Shown one piece after another: positions 60,241 to 64,000 of a DNA stretch of 64,000 bases (position 1 is its first letter; each line of letters opens with the position of its first letter). The DNA lies in the NCBI GenBank assembly GCA_036785325.1, contig JAXIVH010000024.1:6563322-6627321 (forward strand), written 5' to 3'. The notes under the pieces were generated by a model that made no database searches, was not told the DNA's origin, and saw only the letters and a program-made list of their open reading frames with translations. Source of the DNA: Urophycis tenuis. Lineage: Eukaryota > Chordata > Actinopteri > Gadiformes > Phycidae. The position numbers and the translations under genes were made by a program.

Positions 60241-61652
60241 ACACAAGGAATGGAGTCAAGGAAATGTGTTGTTTTCTAGCTCCCATGTTGGTACTGAATG
60301 GGGCATATATGGCATATATGGCATATGGGCATATATGTCTACATGATGTTTTCTTAGTAATTGTATTCGGTAGAATGAAAAGAAGACACAACTATTGATC
60401 AGCTCAACTACATCGCATTGCATGCTACATTTCTGAAGTTGTATGTTGTGAGTGATGTGGCCACTAGAGGGGGCGGTGCAGCATTATTACGATACAACTA
60501 ACTCAACCACTTTATTGCCCCAGGCCTAGAGACACAAAGGCAACACTGCAAAAGAAAATCACACAACTTTTATTATGAATCGATTAAGCATGGCTGGTGG
60601 AGATCAAAGGAATACACAGTGAGAGTGCATACTAGAGAGACGACCAAGGACAAAGAGAGAGACAGATAGAAAGAGAAAGAGAGAGAGAGACAGGTAAACA
60701 GAGAGGGGGGAGAGAGAGAGAGAGACAGATCAACAGAGAGGGGGGAGAGAGAGCCAAACCTCACCATAGAAAGTCAGGTATCCAAACAGAGCAGCTAGGA
60801 AGTACATAGTGTACATTACTGCGATGGAGATGTTGGACACATGCTGCATCTTCTTCTTTGTGGGGCTAGAAGCAGGAAAGTGGGATAAAACATCAAAACA
60901 GATGCCATCACACACACACACACACACACCCTTAACACCTATGTGCCGTGAGGGCTCAAAGTCCATGCAAAGTGAGCATGCCCTGTCTCAAGCAGCACAG
61001 GGTGAGGCTCCAGGCTGCAGCTCCAAACCAAAGAGCACAGGTCACCAGCCAAGCATCGTCGCACAGGTGATGGGAGTGTTGCATTGTGGGAAGGGGTGCA
61101 GGACGTACTTGCGCAGCTCAGTGTAGATGGGCAACACCTCAGGGTGGCACACAAAGGCAAAGGCCAGGATGGGGATGGTGTAGGCCGTCTGAAAGTCAAC
61201 CCCAACATGTCACCATACATCCAGCACTGCCCAAAGAGCCACCCTCCCCCTCCTGCTGAGGGCCGTAATACAGTTCATATGAGTCCACACAGCCCAGAGA
61301 TAACAGCCCTATCAAAACAGGTTTTGGTTAGTACCAGGCATTCCCAAACACATGAAGTGTATTTTACACCAGGGTGATGTGAGGGTTAGTGATTACCTCG
61401 CCAGGCAGACACGAGAGGCAGCGTAGCAGACCTGACTGTGGGCTACTGGTGGGGTGTGAATGTGAGGAAGTCACGGAGGGACAGGTAGTCAGGGTGCAGG
61501 TGGGCTACCTGGAAGTTGAGGTTGACCAGTTTGGGTACACAGCTGGGGTTGTCCCCCCCGTTGAGATCAGAGGCGTTGCTGACAGCTCTGAGGGTGGTGT
61601 TAAAGGAGAAGTCCACAAATGGACAGGGGACGTTGAACTTCTTGTAGATGAC
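56427..61652 (-). CDS. slc38a3: Sodium-coupled neutral amino acid transporter 3, C-terminal half (7 exons)
   Basis: Exons 61652-61509, 61188-61109, 60865-60765, 60193-60069, 58349-58205, 57303-57200 and 56531-56427 join in phase to 804 bp (267 residues and stop). The product is the system-N symporter that moves glutamine, histidine and asparagine with Na+ against H+ across the plasma membrane. Landmarks: VIYKKFNVPCPF; an extracellular loop with glycosylation sequons NTT and NAS; TAYTIPILAFAFVCHPEVLP; VRRAIQQMLFPN; NLLVIFAPNILGIFGVIGAT; SAPCLIFIFPAVFYLRIVP; ending SLSFIIIDW and a short hydrophilic tail. Six hydrophobic helices are visible, fitting the last six of eleven. VRRAIQQMLFPN, IFAPNILG and SLSFIIIDW favour SLC38A3 over SLC38A5. 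The 5' exons lie beyond the right edge. Its position just upstream of gnai2 matches the human order. Confidence 0.95.
56842..57080. repeat. 30-bp minisatellite, about 8 copies
   Basis: Unit GTCTGTATGTTATCTGTCTG followed by TACACCATCA, in the last slc38a3 intron. Flanking copies are more degraded. Confidence 0.93.
57200..57303 (-). CDS. slc38a3: slc38a3 exon
   Basis: 104 bp, ATSAPCLIFIFPAVFYLRIV then PNEEEPLRSPPKIM. Acceptor GGTTGCAG, donor ATG|GTGAGA. Confidence 0.95.
57432..57611 (-). mobile_element. tRNA-derived SINE in slc38a3 intron
   Basis: Minus-strand head GCAGTAGCTCAGTGGGTAGA (A box), GGTTCGATCC (B box), then GTGCCCTTGAGGAAGACACT, and the tail TGTAAGTCGCTTTGGACAGA with AGCATCTGCTAAATGCCCT. 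Full-length in outline. It has the same orientation as slc38a3. Confidence 0.87.
57775..58135 (+). mobile_element. LINE 3' untranslated end
   Basis: Fish CR1/L2-type tail: TTGCACATTCTGCACATTTG, then GTCACTGTGAATTTCTCCTA, AGGGGGATTAATAAAGGAAT and (ATCTT)n. No coding part is present. Antisense to slc38a3. Confidence 0.65.
58205..58349 (-). CDS. slc38a3: slc38a3 exon
   Basis: 145 bp, VRRAIQQMLFPNKTFCWPRH then a long helix to GIFGVIG. Acceptor GCCACCAG lies only 62 bases downstream (transcript sense) of a 913-bp palindromic transposon. A G-run of about 16 follows the donor G|GTGGGT at a distance of about 20 bases. Confidence 0.95.
58412..59324. mobile_element. TTAA-flanked long-inverted-repeat element, copy B
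   Basis: 913 bp, same family as 47978-48902. Exact TTAA on both sides (58408-58411 and 59325-59328). Arms of about 380 bp surround a shared unique centre. It sits in a slc38a3 intron, ending 62 bp from a splice acceptor. Confidence 0.9.
59527..59756. repeat. 39-bp minisatellite, about 6 copies
   Basis: Unit CAGAACCAAACACAACGCAT followed by CATCAAACACCACCAACAC. In a slc38a3 intron. Confidence 0.92.
59757..60068. other. slc38a3 intron, AT-rich
   Basis: Repeats of ATATCACAATATAC-like phrases at 59775-59960 form short imperfect palindromes. No exon seen. Confidence 0.6.
60069..60193 (-). CDS. slc38a3: slc38a3 exon
   Basis: 125 bp, EVEPELLHTYSRIDPYDTLI then helix AVLTAVTLTVPIVLFP. Acceptor TCTTGCAG with a (TG)n tract about 12 bases further upstream; donor CCG|GTAAGT. 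Confidence 0.95.
60207..60244. repeat. (AC)n microsatellite near slc38a3 acceptor
   Basis: Short tract that is (UG)n on the transcript, ending about 12 bases before the acceptor AG of the exon at 60193. Confidence 0.95.
60765..60865 (-). CDS. slc38a3: slc38a3 exon
   Basis: 101 bp, PTKKKMQHVSNISIAVMY then a helix ending FGYLTFYG. Acceptor TTCTAG, donor G|GTGAGG. Phases agree with both neighbours. Confidence 0.95.
61109..61188 (-). CDS. slc38a3: slc38a3 exon
   Basis: 80 bp, TAYTIPILAFAFVCHPEVLP then IYTELR and two bases. The helix and HPEVLPIYTEL motif are hallmarks of SNAT3/5. Donor AA|GTACGT. Confidence 0.95.
61509..61652 (-). CDS. slc38a3: slc38a3 exon (loop region), first visible
   Basis: 144 bp, phase 0 on both sides. 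VIYKKFNVPCPFVDFSFNTT through DNPSCVPKLVNLNFQ. Encodes the variable extracellular loop with two N-glycosylation sequons. Contains a run of seven C (plus strand, 61551-61558), a place where base-count errors would show as a frameshift. Acceptor CCGTAG, donor CAG|GTAGCC. Confidence 0.93.
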
Positions 61653-61740
61653 CTACGGAGTTAGAGGACTTCATCAGAGAGAAAAAGATACACAGCAATA
61701 CAGTAAACAAGTGGTATTCACTACAGTAGTGGTAGATACT

Positions 61741-63047
61741 ACCTGTCTGCAGCGTTCAACACCGTGAACCACCAGACCCTCCTCACCACTCTCGCTGATC
61801 TCGGCATTACTGACACTGCACTACCGTACGGATCACACTTATCAGGTCAAACGGAACGGCTCCCTGTCCAAACCCTGCTCGCTAAACACTGGAGTCCCTC
61901 AAGGCTCAGTACTAGGGTCGCTTCTGTTCTCCCTATATACTCAATCTCTTGGCTCTGTAATCACATTACACGGTTTTTCCTATCGCTGTTATGTGGACGA
62001 CACTCAACTATTCCTCTCCTCCCCCCCCCCTCAGACACTCTGATTGCAACACGCATCTCAGAATGATTGGTAGACATAAGCTCTTGGACAACTGCGAATC
62101 AACTCAAGTTCAATCTCGCAAAGACTGAGCTTCTCTTCATACCGGGAAAAGACTGCCCTCAAATTGACCTACTGGTCTCGGTCGAGGGCATCACAGTTTG
62201 TGCCTCACCGACCACAAGGAACCTGGGTGTAATAGTCGACAACCAGCTGTCATGCACTGCAAACATCACTGCAGTGACCCGCTCCTGTAGATTTGCTCTC
62301 TACAACATCCGCAGGATCTGGCCATTCCTCACAAGGGAAGCAACACAGCTCCTGACCCAAGCACTTGTCATCTCCCGCCTTGACTACTGCAACTCGCTCT
62401 TAGCTGGACTCCCTGCAACCACGATAACACCTTTGCAGCAGATCCAGAACGCTGCAGCACGCCTCGTGTTCAACCGACACAAATTCTCCCATGTGACCCC
62501 CCTCTTCCAAGACCTCCACTGGCTCCTTGTAGTGGCTCGCATCAAATTCAAGATGAGGGTGCTGGCCTACAAAGCCGTTAATGTAACTGCCCATACCTAC
62601 CTCTAAGCGTTAGTGAAACCCCACACTCCTGCTCAAGCACTCTGCTCAACTACCTCAGCTGGTTGACTGGTACCTTCATCACTAAAAGGAGGAAAAGGTC
62701 GGATAGCAAAATCTCAACTCTTCTCCGTTTTAGCACTGCAGTGGTGGAACGAGCTCCCTGCCGATGTCAGGAGTGCAGAATCACTCCCCATCTTCCGGAA
62801 GAGACTCAAGACACTTGTTCAGAGTTCACCTGAACCCTGCGTAACATCCATCCTCTACCTCTAAGAAATAAATAAATTAATTAAAAAATAAAATAAAAAA
62901 TAAACCCTACCCTCATGCTCTTGTATGTTGTACGTCTTGGCACTTTATTATCGCTCTTTGTAACTTGGCACTTAGCCAGAGATGTTGGATACTAGCAATG
63001 GTTTACCTGGCAATTGAAATGCTTTAAACTTGTTCTGGTGACTTTCT
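61741..63047 (+). mobile_element. L2-like LINE, 5'-truncated, degraded RT and 3' UTR
   Basis: Plus-strand remnant. RT motif A reads LSAAFNTVNH, with N where the catalytic D is expected. Then comes GVPQGSVLG-like sequence near 61888-61920, catalytic YVDDTQ near 61990-62010 in another frame, and an intact stretch (62067-62606) beginning MVDISSWTTANQLKFNLAKT, with SRLDYCNSLLAGLP and FQDLHWL. The 3' UTR at 62900-63047 matches 5760-5910. It is inactive because of frameshifts and the motif A change. It starts 88 bp from the slc38a3 acceptor at 61653 and is antisense to that gene. Confidence 0.88.
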
Positions 63048-63260
63048 CAGTGGCGGTTTTAGGCACAGGCAGACCGGGCAGCCGCCCGGGGCGGCACTTT
63101 GGGGGAGGAGGGGGCGGCACGAGAACTTAAACTTTTTTTTATTTTTTTTAATCATCTGCGCCGCGAAGCGCTTCTCTATAATCTATCTATCATGTCACTA
63201 TGTGGGGAATTGGCAAATTGTCGGGGGGGACACGGGACTGCGACGACAGTTCAACTCTTT

Positions 63261-63295
<35 letters not shown>

Positions 63296-63346
63296 CGCTC
63301 GGAGGGAATCTCGCGCGGGGCGTAATTCAATGTAGAACCTCCACTA
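63048..63346. mobile_element. Possible nested hAT-like fragment with GC-rich core
   Basis: Begins CAGTGGCGGTTTTAGGCACA and ends GTAGAACCTCCACTA, which pair as imperfect terminal repeats (AGTGGCGGTTTTA against AGTGGAGGTTCTA). It interrupts the LINE 3' UTR before its usual tail. No target duplication was seen. Includes GCCGCCCGGGGCGGC and a run of 25 G (63271-63295). Confidence 0.5.
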
Positions 63347-63390
63347 GTGGTATATAGTAGGGGTACATACTACTAGTGTAGTGTAGAGAA

Positions 63391-63397
<7 letters not shown>

Positions 63398-63430
<33 letters not shown>
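63398..63430. repeat. (GA)n tract
   Basis: Short purine dinucleotide tract. Confidence 0.9.
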
Positions 63431-63433
<3 letters not shown>

Positions 63434-63635
63434 GCAATGTTTTGTGCCGATTATTATCATTACTAGCACAACGAGGTCAGGGAAACAGAACGAGGCAGTC
63501 TGTAACTGCAGGGTACTAACCCAAGTGGGGGAGTGGGGAGGACTAACACGTGGTTATTCGAATAAGAGGAACACAGCAGTGAGGCTAGTAGCCATGCACA
63601 CAGACACTAACACCAATCACTATTAGAGAGGGGAA

Positions 63636-64000
63636 GGGTTAGGGTTAGTACTAACTTTGTAGGGTTAGGGTTAGTACTAACTTAGTAGGGTTAGGGTTAG
63701 TACTAACTTAGTAGGGTTAGGGTTAGTACTAACTTTGTAGGGTTAGGGTTAGTACTAACTTAGTAGGGTTAGGGTTAGTACTAACTTTGTAGGGTTAGGG
63801 TTAGTACTAACTTAGTAGGGTTAGGGTTAGTACTAACTTAGTAGGGTTAGGGTTAGTACTAACTTAGTAGGGTTAGGGTTAGTACTAACTTTGTAGGGTA
63901 AGGGTTAGTACTAACTTAGAAGGGTTAGGGTTAGTACTAACTTAGTAGGGTTAGGGTTAGTACTAACTTAGAAGGGTTAGGGTTAGTACTAACTTAGTAG
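63636..64000. repeat. 26-bp telomere-containing satellite, 14+ copies, open at right edge
   Basis: Each 26-bp unit is GGGTTAGGGTTA followed by GTACTAACTTAGTA. It thus holds two vertebrate telomere hexamers and the perfect palindrome AGTTAGTACTAACT or TTAGTACTAA. Units differ mainly at one site (CTTAGTAG or CTTTGTAG). The array continues beyond the window. Confidence 0.95.

Noticed and set aside
62067..62606. Intact 179-codon frame as a host gene
   Set aside because: The text is that of an L2-type reverse transcriptase (LKFNLAKTELL, SRLDYCNSLL), continuous with RT motifs upstream and a LINE 3' UTR downstream.

Overview
The window is nuclear DNA of a ray-finned fish. The evidence is vertebrate exons with GT-AG introns, L2-like LINEs, tRNA-derived SINEs with a fish-type 3' tail, hAT- and TTAA-flanked non-autonomous transposons, and very many (CA)n tracts and minisatellites. 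So high a tandem-repeat load recalls tandem-repeat-rich teleosts such as codfishes, but the species cannot be told from this sequence. No bacterial-type operon, CRISPR array, rRNA or tRNA gene was seen.

Two protein genes were found, both on the minus strand. gnai2, the inhibitory G-protein alpha subunit, is complete. Its eight coding exons (51908 down to 6395) join without a frameshift to 355 codons plus stop, with every splice phase agreeing. Intron 1 is about 35.5 kb and fills more than half the window. Upstream of it in the transcription direction lies the 3' half of slc38a3, the system-N glutamine transporter SNAT3. Seven exons (61652 down to 56427) encode the last 267 residues; its 5' exons lie beyond the right edge. 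SLC38A3 followed by GNAI2 on one strand is also the human 3p21.31 order, so this is conserved synteny.

Layout: 1-1347 holds two oppositely oriented pieces of one LINE family. 1348-6394 is gnai2 downstream DNA with a 419-bp-arm palindrome, a 14-bp minisatellite and an L2 3' end. 6395-51908 is gnai2, its introns packed with minisatellites, long (CA)n tracts and three hAT-like elements (one in intron 4, two in intron 1). 51909-56426 is the gnai2 promoter side, a twelve-unit 36-bp array carrying CTCF-like cores, and the probable long slc38a3 3' UTR. 56427-61652 is slc38a3. 61741-63047 is an L2 LINE. The right edge is a 26-bp satellite that includes two telomere hexamers per unit.

No undescribed enzymatic system was found. 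The points most worth a second look are non-coding: the CTCF-like array between the genes, (TG)n tracts lying directly against splice acceptors, long palindromic elements close to exons, a possible partial duplication of the last gnai2 codons, and a LINE with twin-priming geometry.
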